64,000 nt of DNA, taken from contig NC_057812.1 in the NCBI RefSeq assembly GCF_018294505.1, positions 59,441,789 to 59,505,788 on the forward strand. Reading direction: 5' to 3'. Numbering within the stretch: the first letter of the stretch is position 1; each line of letters starts with the position of its first letter. This DNA is from Triticum aestivum (taxonomy: Eukaryota; Streptophyta; Magnoliopsida; Poales; Poaceae). Below the pieces are notes generated by a model that saw nothing but the letters and a program-made list of their open reading frames with translations, ran no database searches and was not told where the DNA came from. Positions 21,839-33,617 of the stretch are shown here, piece after piece. The position numbers and the translations under genes were made by a program.

Positions 21839-23439
21839 GGCTGAAAGCTGAAAGCTGACCGTGTGAATAGATATAGTTGAGACGGAGTGGATGAGCATCA
21901 CAAAGTGCAGAGATTTTGCAAAACAAATGAGTCAAAAACATAGTTTTAGTTTTCTACATAAGTCATTTCGGAGCTATCAATTTTTTAAAATCAGCGACAC
22001 CGAAGCAATATTAGAGTCTAACCTAGTGAAATCGGTCAGACCGAGACACAGTTCGGTGACTCCGAGATTGCTAGGGTTTCACTGAGAATCAAACCATGTC
22101 ACACCAACTTGTAAGTTTCGGTTAGACCGAATATCACAAGTGCAATGGCCTGGGCCAAACCGGTGAAACCGATTTCTACAACTCAATCGGTCCGAGATGA
22201 ATTCGGCGGAAACCTAACCCTAAGTATTCGAATCAAAACTAATCTAAAGGAGTTTTTGATTGGATAGAAGTATCTCAAACATGGTAAGATTCATGGCATT
22301 GACCTAAGTGCAGGAATCAGAGGTAAAGATTGCACAAAGGGGTAGAGTTCATACCCTTACTCGATGGTGAACTCACTTTGGTGACAACGGCGGCGAATAT
22401 TCCGTTGACGGCGGCGGAGACCAGTGGCAGGAGGTCGCTGGCGACGGAGGAGACGATCCGGAGACCTCGAGTCGGCAGAGCTGGATAAGCGCGGGCGAAG
22501 GGTTTGGAAGAAATTTCCAAAATTCGACCCGTGGGTATATATATCCAGACCCTGTCGGTGTGACCAAGTTGAGAAACTCGGTGGCACCGAGATGCAGAAT
22601 CGCAAGCGGTTACTGCAACTCGGTGAGACCGAACTGTTCAAATCGGGAAACCTAGATGAACTCAATGAACTTGGTATGACCGAATGGAATGAATCGGTCA
22701 GACTAAAATACATCAAGAGGTTTTGGAAGTTTAAGTCTATGACGAATCGGTGGCTCCGAGTGCTCCTCACCCAGAGGGTTCGAATCTGACTTGATTAAAT
22801 TTGTGATGTAGTATGAATAGAGTTTAAGAAGAGAAAAGTATAGATAGCTAGAGGGTGTACTTAGGCATTCTTGTCCATCCATTTGGCAAGAGAAAAGATC
22901 AAACAATCAAAGCAACAAATGTATGTCCTTGAATGAAGAAAATTATGCATCCAGCATGCTCACACAATAAGATGGCAAATAAAATATGTGGCAAAGCATG
23001 CACAAACACTCTAGCATCTATCGAGTAATTAACGATGACTAGGTCATCTATATATGAGTATATTGACTTAGGAGTCAAATGAGAACATTTGATCATAGGT
23101 CATACTCATCGTTTAAGCACAAGTGGGGTTACCACTTTTACATAAAGCGTTGTTGTGTTCACACCATTAGAGTTGTTTTAGCTCAATTCTTAGAGTAAAG
23201 CTCCCCCTAGATGTGATATCCCCTTTTTAGGGGGATGAACTAACCTTAGGTTTTTTTCGATGATGACTTCATGTAGATGTTGAAGATGTGGATGCTCAAT
23301 GTTGATGTAGATTTTTTTGTAGCAATCCATTTGAGTGAGTTGTACTTTCAATACCTACATGGGTTAGTCCCACAAGGAACAAACAAGGATATCCATAGAC
23401 ATAGATTGCAGTACACATAAGATGACGTCCATGAAAGCA
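21839..23439 (-). other. Sirevirus non-coding zone upstream of the extra ORF; pol missing
   Basis: It contains about nine TCGGT-n3-ACCGA type motifs (for example near 22,029, 22,116, 22,569, 22,620 and 22,744). There is a GC-rich stretch at 22,380-22,520 that may be a leader exon of the extra ORF. No protease, integrase, RT or RNase H similarity is present, so pol was lost between about 23,440 and here. Confidence 0.6.
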
Positions 23440-25727
23440 TTAGGTTACCTTGTCCCTTGACTTACCAACAAGAGGGTTTGTGACTCTTTGAACTAGTGCA
23501 ATATGTGGAAGTTGATTGCACTTGTCCTTGCCAATATGAATATGAGTGAAGTAGAACTTGATGGGATACATCATCTTGATGGGAATCCTTGGGGTTCTAG
23601 ATGTACTTGATGAAGTAGAACTTGACGTAGTCTTGGGAACCCACTTGACCAAGGCCTTTGGAGCTTATTCAAATGCATCAATCTCCTCTTGAAGGTTGTC
23701 CTTTTATTTTAGCTTGTGGTCTTGTGGTGGAAGATCATCTTGAGCTTGTGTCCCCTTGAAGGAAGTAGGAGCATACTTCTCTTGTTGAGGAACAAACTTC
23801 TCTTGGGGTATTGATCTTCTTCCCACTCAACTCCATTGGCATTGAACGTTCGTTCAAAACCAACACCTTGATTCTTCCGGTGCCTCCCTTGCTTGTGTAC
23901 AATTTTCTCAAATTGCTTACTTCCAGCAAGGCTTTTGTAAACACCTTTCTCTATAATTCCCTTCATTAAGCTATTTTCTTGCTCAAGTGTAGCTTGGGTA
24001 AGAGAATCATTAGTGGAATCAAGAGAACTACTAGAATCAACAATATTAGATTTAGCATGATTATTGTTACTACTAGAAGATGAATCTTTCTTACTCTTGT
24101 TGCTAGATTTTACTTGTGACATGTAAGTAGACAAGAGTAAACGCTTGGCAATGTAAGAAGAACTTTTCTTCTGAAGATCATCATTGATAGCTGTTAAGAA
24201 CCCATGTTCTTGCTCTAGGTTGAGCTTCTCGAAGCGTAGCTTCTCATGAGTTTTTAAAAGTTCTCGATGATCTTCCAAAGTAGTTTCACGAGCTAACTTA
24301 AGAGTGTTTAGTTCTTTAGTTAGACGCTCAATCTCCTTCTTATCATTTTCATTCGTTTCATCTTGATTAGCATGATTAATAGTAGTTTCATCATAGTTTT
24401 CATCACTAGCATTGTCAAAAAGTAACTCATCATCACCTAGCAAATCATCTTCATCACTACTGAAATCAATATACTCGGGGTGTGATACCTTGGGGCCTTT
24501 AGCTATGAAGCATCTTCCAATTCCTTCATTTGGTGAGTCAAATATGTCATAGGAGTTGGTTGACACAAGTGCAAGACCGGCAACACCTTCATCTTGAGTA
24601 TATCCGGAGTCGGAGTGATAACTTCTCTTGGAGTGGTGGTTGGAGTCAGAACCGGATACCCATTCACCAACATGAGCTTGATGTCTTTGTTTTGTATAGC
24701 TCCTTGATGACTTGTCCTTCCTTTCTAAATCCTTGCTTCTACGAGAGGTTCTTCGTTCATGACGATCATCTCTACTCCTTCTCTCTCCTGGAGGTGATTC
24801 TTCTCTTCTACATCTTCTTTTAGGTGAGTCTTCTTTTCTTTTGTATGGGCTCTTACACTCATTGGAGTAGTGTCCGGGTCTTCCACAATTGTAATAATTA
24901 CATTCATGACTAGAAGATCTTTTGTCATGGTAGGATCTTGATTTGGGACTTCTCTCTTTGCTTCTACTCTTGTAGAATTTGTTGAATTTCTTCAACATTA
25001 AGATCAGTTCCTCATTGAAGACTTGTTTTTCACTTGATGTGGCAGGAGCATCTCATGAGGCTTTATAAGCATCACTAGACTTGGTGTGAAGCTCTTCTTT
25101 GTCCTTGAGTGACATCTCATGAGCAACAATTCTTCCAATGACTTCCGTTGGCTTGAGATCTTTGTAATTGGGCATCATTTGGATTAATGTGCACACGGTA
25201 TCATATTTTCAATCCAAGGCTTTTAGGATCTTTTTGATGATGAATCTGTGAGTCATCTCTTCACTTCCTAAGCCGGCAATCTCATTTGTGATGAGAGCAA
25301 GCCTAGAGTATATTTCAGTGACACCTTCACCATCCTTCATTTTGAACTTTTCAAGCTGACTTTGAAGCACATCCAACTTGGATTCCTTGACGGAGTTGGT
25401 ACCTTCGTGCATATCAATCAAAGTATCCCAAATTTCCTTTGCATTCTCAAGACGGCTGATTTTGTTGAATTCTTCGCGGCATAATCCATTGAAGAGGATA
25501 TCGCAAGTTTGAGCGTTATATTGCAGCATTTTCAACTCTTCCACGGTTGCTTCACAATTTGGTTCTCTCGCATCGAAGAATTCACCTTGCAAACCAATAC
25601 ACACAATAGCCCAAACGGCGGGGTTATGTCCAAGAACATGCATTTTCATCTTATGCTTCCAACTAGCAAAATTAGTACCATCAAAGTAAGGACCTCTACG
25701 GTGGTAATTTCCCTCGCTAGACGCCAT
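23440..25727 (-). pseudogene. Copia (Sirevirus) gag, broken
   Basis: The start MASSEGNYHRRGPYFDGTNF at 25,727 is followed by ASWKHKMKMHVLG and an EIWDTLIDMHEGTNSVKESK block, the UBN2-type Copia gag core. The frame stops at 25,209 (after KKILKALD). A second long frame (24,998-23,709, 429 codons) begins in LKKFNKFYKS and has a zinc knuckle NCGRPGHYSNEC, SR-rich and acidic stretches, and a long coiled coil (about 24,350-24,150). A further fragment with WVPKTTSS at 23,652-23,440 looks like the gag tail. The knuckle has Tyr where the first Cys of CX2CX4HX4C should stand (TAC rather than TGC); the nearest Cys is two residues earlier. Family role is the particle capsid and RNA binding. Confidence 0.85.
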
Positions 25728-25794
25728 ACTCTCTTGGTTGTGAAACCAAGGCTATGATCACCAAAACTATGGAAATCAAGGAAAATGGAGACCA

Positions 25795-25808
25795 AAGCTC
25801 TGACACCA
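25795..25808 (-). promoter_or_regulatory. Primer-binding site of the Sirevirus (iMet-like)
   Basis: The minus strand TGGTGTCAGAGCTT differs by one base in its first 12 from the plant tRNA-iMet site TGGTATCAGAGC. It lies between gag and the 5' LTR stub. Confidence 0.75.
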
Positions 25809-25810
25809 CT

Positions 25811-25838
25811 TGTAGGATCGAAAGTATGTCTAGAGGGG
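25811..25838 (-). repeat. Stub of the Sirevirus 5' LTR
   Basis: The plus strand starts TGTAGGATCGAAAG two bases outside the PBS, as expected for the inner end of the 5' LTR. It is cut after 28 bases by the CACTA end at 25,839. Confidence 0.5.
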
Positions 25839-26050
25839 CACTACTAGGGAAAACTCTAGTAGTAGCGCGGGTTTTGAGGCTATCAGCAGCGCGGGCAGCC
25901 GCGCTACCAATAAGGCGCTACAGCTAACTGTTAGTAGTAGCGCGGTCTGTACCCGCGCTAGTACTATTGACTATATCTGCAGCGCGTTTCCGGAACGCGC
26001 TACTATTAACTAGCTGTAGCGATTTCCTGACCCCACGCTACTGCTATATC
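25839..26050. mobile_element. CACTA transposon terminus, truncated
   Basis: It begins CACTACTAGGGAAAACTC, a CACTA terminal inverted repeat. This is followed by subterminal motifs in both orientations built on AGTAGCGCGGG/CCCGCGCTAC (for example 25,857, 25,886, 25,933, 25,955, 25,980 and 26,030). No matching right end (..CTAGTAGTG with subterminal repeats) or transposase was found downstream. It resembles the Jorge/Mandrake type of Triticeae CACTA, tentatively. Confidence 0.75.
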
Positions 26051-29000
26051 TTTCATCATTTTCCCCCGGCTTCCTACCCCGTTTCAGCTTCAATAAACTG
26101 CAATTTGCAGATACTAGGTACTACTAGATATCAATTTCATAAAGCATTATTGATATCCATTGTCTCCGTGCGTGCAATGCAATTTCCGTCAGGTGAAGTA
26201 GGACCTCAATTCGAAAAACAAATGTAGGCCCTCACCATAATCCAGATGCGCTTAGTACCTTTAATTGGAAGAAATTTGCAGGCAGCTGGCCTGCAGGTAT
26301 GGCTCTTAAATCCAATGCTCACACAAGTAAGCTATAGTCAAGGATCTCCATTCGTTCGGAATGGTGTAACTTTCGTTCGTACTCCACTAGTTGGAATCAC
26401 CGAGCATTCGATAATTGATGGACTAGTAGTGACACGTAATTTAGCTAAGGATGGTAGGTTCGCCAATGGTATGTTGGGTTGGTTGAGCTCGTTGGTAGTA
26501 CTATCTGGCTTGGTTCATGCAGGGTGACAGGTGGGAAGCTAAATATGGCTTCCTGAGACATCCAAGACCAACACACTCAACAAAATGTTCGAGCTTGGTT
26601 CAGTTTAAATTCAGCTGGAGACCCAAACGAGCCAAACTCAAGGCTGATCTAAAGCCCGGAAAGTTCGGCAAAGCTTAACACATGGCTACCCGGAAAAAAA
26701 AAATCAAAAACGTGGCGTAGTATGAAGGCAAGCTCACTTTCCTCGTACATATGATCATATTCCTTTTGCTGTGGCTTCTATTCTTGTAGAGATTTTTTGC
26801 GAAACATCGTACTGCCGCTGGGACAGAGCAGTATCGAATTATCTCGGCCATTGATTAGCTGGGTAGATTGGTCAGTTGTTTTTTCTGTAATTTGTAAAAC
26901 CCATCGCCTAAGACAACCCTCGTCAAGCCTCGGTGTTGCTGTCGTCAGACATCTGCGACGCCTGTCCAAAAATCAATCACATTTCAGAGCTCACGCCATC
27001 TGTTAGCCCTAACGGCCTTGATGAAAGAGCTGCCGTCATTCTGGAAACCTGGGAGCATGGCCTTCCTTTCGAGGCTCCCGGTCCCATCCCCCTAAGTGTG
27101 GTAGAGCTTCCCGACTGAGTTGGCGGCGTTGCTGCTGCCGGCGACGACGACGGCACTGCAGCACCGATGTTTCGCTTGGTCCGTGATGTCGTTGATGCTT
27201 CTCGTCATGTGCCATGTGTGAGCGTACCTCTTTGCTGGGGTACCCTAGTACGTCGAGCTAACTGCTGTGACAAGTACATCGTGAGATGATAGTTCATGTC
27301 TACGAGGAGTTACGCTTCCTTTATCGACCATTTAGCATCACTGGGACACGCATCACTTGTGACAACAGGATCATCTGACGTGTTCTGGTGAAATTAGATT
27401 TGACGTGCCTGCCCTGCTTTTATGCAGCGGCTGCAGCCACCCGTTTGATCGTCGGAAAACAACGGGCCGATCACGTATTCGTACTGGTGCATCCGGACAT
27501 GATCAATCAACAGCGCAGTGTAGGTTGGCTAGCTTTGTATATGGTGATTTGCTCGGGGTCAAAAATATTTTCCGGCAAGGGTCCATCTACTTTGTACAAT
27601 CGTATTCGTTGCATCTCATCTTCGCCAGAAATGGATGAATGGAGTCCGGTCAGAACAGGAAAAGAAATCACACGGGCTTCCGGAAGTAGAGTTTTGGTAT
27701 TTGCTTGGTGTGTCTTCCAATTTTACCAATTGAACACAAAATACTTCTGATTTTATCAGGAAGTATTGGTCAATCTAGATCATTGAATGGCCGGAAATGA
27801 ATGGCTCACATTATTTAGATGTACCGTAAAAGATCTCTTCTTCTTCTATCCCAAGAGTAAAAGTAGTAGCCCCATTAGCCGTGTGTATTGTATTGAACCT
27901 CTTGAGCAGTTTATATATGGGAGTGTATATATTGTACCGATAATAGTAGACTCACGGGCATATTTCAACGGACTTCGTGGGTTGAATAACACTAATCTAA
28001 TTGCCCCCCCCCCCCCCTTTAATTTAACTAGTGGGGGCCGTCGTACTTAACCAAATCACAGCCACTAATCTTTAATTAACCCCGTAAAACCTCTGTAAAG
28101 ACCCATGCGTATAGCATTACTCATGGAGTACAGGACGTGCAGGCCAAGAAGTCTCTGCTAGAGATAAGGTAGGAGATGATTACCATCATAGTCTATCAAA
28201 TACATAGATATGTCTATATACTCTTGCCACCCCTGCAGTCATACTGGTAGGGTCGCAGACGACAAGAGCGTCTCAAACGGTCATACCGAAGAGAAACTAA
28301 ATGTCAAAACCAACGAAATGACATCTCCACGCAATCGTAGCAGGAGTGTCGTGGACAGCGTGACAATGCGGACGCGCTAACAAACCACTAGGTTGCTCAG
28401 GCGAGATGATAGCCCTTTGTGCTAATGTCGATGAAGCTGAGAGCGTGCTGCGGCATGGCCGTGATCGATGAATCTCAGAGCATGGTGTCGAAGTAGCATC
28501 ATGTGGAGCCAAGGGTGTAAGGAAGCGCTAAGGAGCCAGGTACGCAATGGTGCGCCGAGAAGAAAACAATGACATTATGGATGTAGTCGTCAAGGAGTGT
28601 GTCAATGCCGCAGACGATGTTGTTAAAGCCATTGTAGATGGGTTTATCATACTAAGTACACATTGGGGCCTAAGGCATGCGTCAGTACTACCAGCACCGG
28701 GCATGCATAGACGGAACCAATAAAAAATGTATGCCATGTCACAGGGACAAGCAGAGGAGGCCTCCAAGACGGTTGCGGCGCGAAAGGACATTGGGTAGAA
28801 GGTGATGATGTTGCCAATGGTTGCTCGAGTAGACTATGTGATAAAGGAAGATGATGCCGACACTTGCGACGAGAATGTGCTAGACAAAGACGAAAGTTGG
28901 TCAGGGGAACCAAAGGTAGCCAGGAATGGACACATCGATGTCCCGTAGAAGAGTCGAAATGGTGCTTGAAGTAGGCATGGAATAACGCAACATCGTACCA

Positions 29001-30703
29001 AAGACCATGCGCGTACGTTGGTGATCCCATGCCCAGGGAGGCAGTGTAGCGAACGCCATGGTAAGCTTCAACGTGTGGAGACGGTGATGTGGCGGTGGTG
29101 ATTCATCCCAATGAGGTGACACAGGGGCTGCTTGTGTATCGGTGTAACAACGTGGAGGGCCTCGTGATGGCAATGTTTGCGGCCCCAAAGGTCGACCCAG
29201 CGACAGCTGGATGCTCGATTTGTGGAGATAACTCTATGCTTGACACCAATCTTGGCGGAATCCATGAAAAAACACCATGTGTGCGGTTGATTAGACCGAA
29301 GACACCATGAAAAATACCGATTAGACAAAAAAAAAAAGGGCACGCTGACATGTCCTGGTCCAGGAAGTTGCATCCGTGGACCTATCGGTAACGTATGCAC
29401 ATGTGCATGCACACAAGAATTGCATAGGAAGCTTAGCCCGGATGCCGATGGTTGACAGTGCACTTGACCATGTCCACTTTGCTGGTTCGCGCACGACACG
29501 CAGCATGCGCGATCAACCAAGACCTGCATGGACACGCTTGTGATTTGAGCGAGCGTGAGTGGCCGACCGCACCAGCGCATGCACGCAAGCAACCAACAAC
29601 GCCTATGTGGGGCCCGTCTGTGAGGTCAGCCGATCTGGCGCTGGATGACTGGCCAACGTAGAACCCCTCAAGCGGCCTCTGCAGTAGGGCATCTAGCGCG
29701 TTGCGTGAAGCCTCCGCAGTAGCGTGTGCGTGTCAAGGGTTGACCGGGCGACAGACCTTGCAAATCGATGTAGATCGGAAAAACCAAAAAGAAGACCGAT
29801 CAATCCATCGGCAAGAGAGAAAAGAATCCCAATGAACGTATCAGGAAAAAGACTCTAGGGCAGTCAATCAACACAATCCATGGATGAACCATAGCTTCGG
29901 GTTCCGCAACCCCAGGTGGAGATCCGACCGACCTTCCCCGGTAAATCTAGGAAAACAACATTCTTTTGCAAGTCGTTACCTAACTTTTGTAGACTTGCAT
30001 TATTAGGTTGTTCTAGGGAACTAGAAATACACTGCATAAAACTTGGTGGAATCTTTGTTTCACAAGCATAATGATGGATCACTGTGGCACAAATATGGAA
30101 AATCATACTTCCTATGTTTCTTTTGTGAGGGCCCTTCACTTGTTGCATTAAAACACTAATGGGCAATCAACTGTATGGAAAAAAATATTAACTGAGATTA
30201 TTTAGTACATTTTTCTAGTTGACGAGTGCAGACACTTAATACCGAGTAAGAAATTACATAACTATATTTTTTTGTCATGTCCTCAATTTAACACGGTTTT
30301 TGGAAATATTTGTATAGAACCATGAATTCGAGGGCGAGTTCTTTCAAATTACCCAACTATAAAGTTTATAGCTACTAACACGGAACCTACCTGACTTACC
30401 CCACATCTAAGGGTAGATCGACATGGTCTTTTTTTGCATGGTAATACGTGCCTCATTTTTATAAGGATCATAGTACAAGTCACGTACATACAGACCTGTC
30501 AAAACTGAAAAGACAGCAAAACACTTATCTATGCACAAAGGGACATCAGCCAATAAGTAAAATTACAAACAAGACAGAATATCACATTGGTCTTAGACTG
30601 AGTCCCTGTTTGCTATGCAGGACGTTTTCGTATACGTCAGCCAAGTAGTAAAATTAGAAACAAGACCGAAGACAATACGAGCTCTCTTCAGGTCGTCCAG
30701 ACA
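26051..30703. other. Unassigned intergenic DNA
   Basis: No gene, LTR or transposon end could be supported. It holds a C14 run (28,004-28,017), a short hairpin AATACTTC..GGAAGTATT (27,740-27,767) and an A12 run near 29,326-29,338. ORFs in the GC-richer 28,300-29,700 part show no recognisable domain and overlap in many frames. Confidence 0.6.
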
Positions 30704-30755
30704 TTTTTGTCGCAATCCTAGGCTAATGATTTTTGTTGCAATCCTAGGCTAATGG
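30704..30755. repeat. 26-bp tandem duplication
   Basis: Two adjacent copies of TTTTTGTCGCAATCCTAGGC plus six bases (30,704-30,729 and 30,730-30,755) differ at only two positions. Confidence 0.9.
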
Positions 30756-31418
30756 ATTTGAGTCACATCGAGTGATATGGTCTATTTCCGTGTACCTTGC
30801 CCGTTGACGGTAGCGGCATACACTAGCAATGTTGTTAGGATAGGTTTAAGAAAGCACGATATTTAGGAGCTAGAAGCAAGCTATGGGAGGGTAATGCTCT
30901 GGGCCGTCTCCGGGAATTTCGGGCCCCGGTGCAAAATGCGAAATGGGGCCCAAAAAATAGCCAAAAATTGTATTACTAATATAATTATACATATTTTCCC
31001 TTAACATATAGCCTCGAATGTGTGTTATTTCATAGAATAGTTTAAAAATATATTATATAGTAAGGCTAAAGAGTAACGTAGTATCGAACAATAAACTTCA
31101 CTTTTGCGAGTTGTAATAAAATAGTAAACTGACCGCATGTTCTACCTGAGAGGATCATCTGTCTAGTACTATTTCTTAGAACGAAATCTTTAAATCCATT
31201 GACTCTATTCTCGCAAAATGAAAATTCAATTAGCCTTTCTTAGAATGAAATAGTGTAGGCAGGCGAGCAAACAATGAATAATTAGTATTACAATTATAAA
31301 TTAGCTTACGGCTAGTGTGATAATCCTATTAATTTTGATTAAAACTAAGCATAGAGTTAAGGTTGAATGTTTCTTTCCCTATTGGGCATGACGAGATACA
31401 TTCAACCAATGGTCTCGC
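30756..31418. other. Unassigned AT-rich DNA
   Basis: Nothing recognisable was seen. Confidence 0.5.
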
Positions 31419-31533
31419 TACATGCAAGGAATTAGTTGAATGTTTCACGATGTGAAAAGAATTAGTTTCTTTCCCTATGCCTCCTTATCTACATGTAAAA
31501 GAATTAGTTGCATGTTTCACGATGTGAAAAGAA
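31419..31533. repeat. Direct repeat, 43 bp, period 72 bp
   Basis: The segments 31,419-31,461 and 31,491-31,533 share GAATTAGTTG, one mismatch, then TGTTTCACGATGTGAAAAGAA with similar upstream bases. The unit AAGCATGACCTGC follows and is itself repeated at 31,531-31,543 and about 31,549-31,561. Confidence 0.9.
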
Positions 31534-32267
31534 GCATGACCTGCCCAAGCATGACCTGCAAGGAATTAATTTATGAAGATATGCAAATTTTTGAGTTTCA
31601 CGATGTTGGGTGGAGAAATAAGATATCTGTATCAATGTCTTGGATAATTAGCTGTTCCGAGATGGGGTTGGCACGTCCTATACTTTTGGCTGGGAACAAC
31701 ATAGTGCGAAGCTGGCTTTGTTTGCCTGGACCCTGGAGAGCTCACGTCGTATGCTAGCTCGCTAACTAAATCTTAGCCATATTGATTGATCTCACCAGCT
31801 GCAAATGCCAGCGGAACAGGTATGGCCATGAGACACGTGACACGAGGTGATTGCAGCAAGCCCGTTACGAGCCTGGTGTTCTATTTCTTCTGACCCTAAC
31901 GCTATATTACAAGGGGTTACATGAGCATATATGTAGCAGCTAAATGTGTTAACCCTAACACTAAGTGGGAGATTTTTTCAAATTCAGTCCAGAACAACGC
32001 TGCCGCATCATTGTAAGTCCCAACAATTAGGATCATTGAACGTGTTGGAGCAGTAGCTGCTGGCCAGCTATGATTGTAGACATACGGGAATGCGCATCTT
32101 GGGAGGAGTTTTCATTTTCCTCAACGTAAGGTCTTCTGGAATATCCAACGAGGAGGCGTCTAGAATCTTTGTCCTGCTGCTAAATCTGGAACTTGCAGGG
32201 TTTTTCAAGGCAGTCGGATATGTTTTTGCAGTAGTCTGTCGAAACTTTCCCACTAAACACCCTTCGT

Positions 32268-32560
32268 CCTGGGTTGACCTCCAATTGAGTATGACCTATA
32301 GGCCAAACAGCACATGCAATTTTTCTTCTGACGCCTCCTAAATCCTAATCCTATAATGGACCAGCTTTGTAGGACTCTTTGCATTATCGAAAACTATAGA
32401 TGATTGTGACACAAATATACGACAATAAAATAACTTTGTTTGAACTCATCCGGTTGACATGTATGGTCATAGCGGATCTTTGTTGCATTTTATGACCTCC
32501 GTTCAATTGGGTATGTCTTCTATGGAGTACTGCCACATCGGCTTCAGCTGCCTCCGTACG
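32268..32560 (+). repeat. Dispersed repeat copy 1 of the segment also at 38,455
   Basis: It shares a series of phrases with 38,455-38,725: GTTGACCTCCAA, GCATGCA(A/G)TTT, TCTGA-n-GCCTCCTAA(A/C)-like, TTCTTTGCAT, TACATATGGTC-like and TCTTCTATGG. A shorter match (GAAGCTGGCTTT-n-GTTT) lies at 31,711 and 38,191, in the same order and orientation. Confidence 0.6.
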
Positions 32561-33617
32561 TATGTCCGTGTTTTTATGGCAGTGGGTGTAGGCCTTCAAC
32601 ATTCATCCAAATGCACTTGTCTTTAATCTGGGGAAAATGTAGGCAACCAACCATCTAAATGGCTATTAAATCCAGTTATTCGAAAACTCCGTGAGCAGGA
32701 CAGAGCAATTCTATAAAGAATGCACTCAGTTGAACATTGCTTGCTATGGGAATAAAATACCAAGTTCATAAGGGCAAGTCACTGGAAAAGAAAATGTATA
32801 CATATTTGTGGATGAAGCTTTGTGAGGTGGTTTTTGCCAAATTAAGAATGAAAATGCGTATAATCTTTTAATGAATATTATGTTCTCAAGGAGATATAGG
32901 GAAATAGCTATCTTTTTCGGCCAAATGGAAAATAGCGCTCTTTGAGGCCCAAGGATCGGCACTGTTCTCCTCATCTAGCTAGTGCTACTATAATAGGAGC
33001 TTAATTACTTATAGTCGTAGGCCTAGTGAAACTAAGATAAGTTAAGGTCTTAAAAATACAGTGAAGTGTAAATGAACAAGTTCAAATGGTAGACAAACTT
33101 ATGAATAAACGTGGACTACAGCAAATCTACAACCTCACAGGTTGCAAAGCAATTACCGTACGGAATATGTATGCAATATGACTTTTCACCCAAAAAAAAA
33201 TAGAACCACCATCTGAGAGTGACCTTTCAATTTACTCTCTGTTTCTAATCACCTCCCATTATGACCAATGATTTTTTACATCCCTTATTTTTCTATCTAA
33301 CATGAAATGCATAACTTCAATAATTACCTCTCGAAACAGGATTTCAGCCCACTTTATAGATAACAGAATCATCATGTCCATACATCAAGTCCAGGTGCTA
33401 GCAAAGTAAAAATAATTTTGCTAGGCAACCACACAAACATGCACATAAGAAAGAAGAAAAAAGGCCCCGATCACCCCACACTGTGGACCCCTAAGCGGCG
33501 CTCCTCGCATCGGTCCTCCGTTGCTCCCTCGATGACAGAGACGGATGTGCGGCACCTCCGCCGCAAGAATGTCAAGGCGTTCCGGCTCGCTGACTACATC
33601 GCCAGAAAGCTCCTATC
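32561..33617. other. Unassigned DNA with a short coding-like stretch at its end
   Basis: AT-rich up to about 33,440. Bases 33,460-33,617 are GC-rich and open on the plus strand (TETDVRHLRRKN then VKAFRLADYIARKLL). I do not recognise a domain. The stretch ends exactly at the LTR start (33,618), so a fragment of a gene or element may have been cut there. Confidence 0.4.

Larger units (their letters stand above)
10532..25838 (-). mobile_element. Sirevirus-type Copia element, pol deleted, heavily interrupted
   Basis: Minus-strand order: 5' LTR stub (25,838-25,811), iMet-like PBS (25,808-25,795), gag with UBN2-type core and zinc knuckle (25,727-23,709), a gag tail to about 23,440, no protease/integrase/RT, a non-coding zone rich in TCGGT-n3-ACCGA palindromes (22,790-22,030), an extra ORF (21,838-19,843), PPT (19,262-19,246), and a 3' LTR from 19,245 leftwards split by two Gypsy insertions. 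Gag of this kind, an extra ORF after pol and dense palindromic motifs in non-coding parts are established features of Sireviruses. The Triticeae Maximus/Inga group is my guess at the family. Confidence 0.8.

Noticed and set aside
26390..26460. GGACTAGTAGTG at about 26,420 as the right end of the truncated CACTA
   Set aside because: No subterminal GCGCTACT motifs precede it and no 3-bp TSD matches the left side.
26246..26527. 93-codon plus-strand ORF after the CACTA end
   Set aside because: No domain or homologue recognised and no splice or context support; too short to claim as a gene.
28297..29661. Many overlapping ORFs on both strands, up to 174 codons
   Set aside because: No recognisable motif, no consistent strand, and low-complexity composition; likely chance ORFs in GC-richer non-coding DNA.
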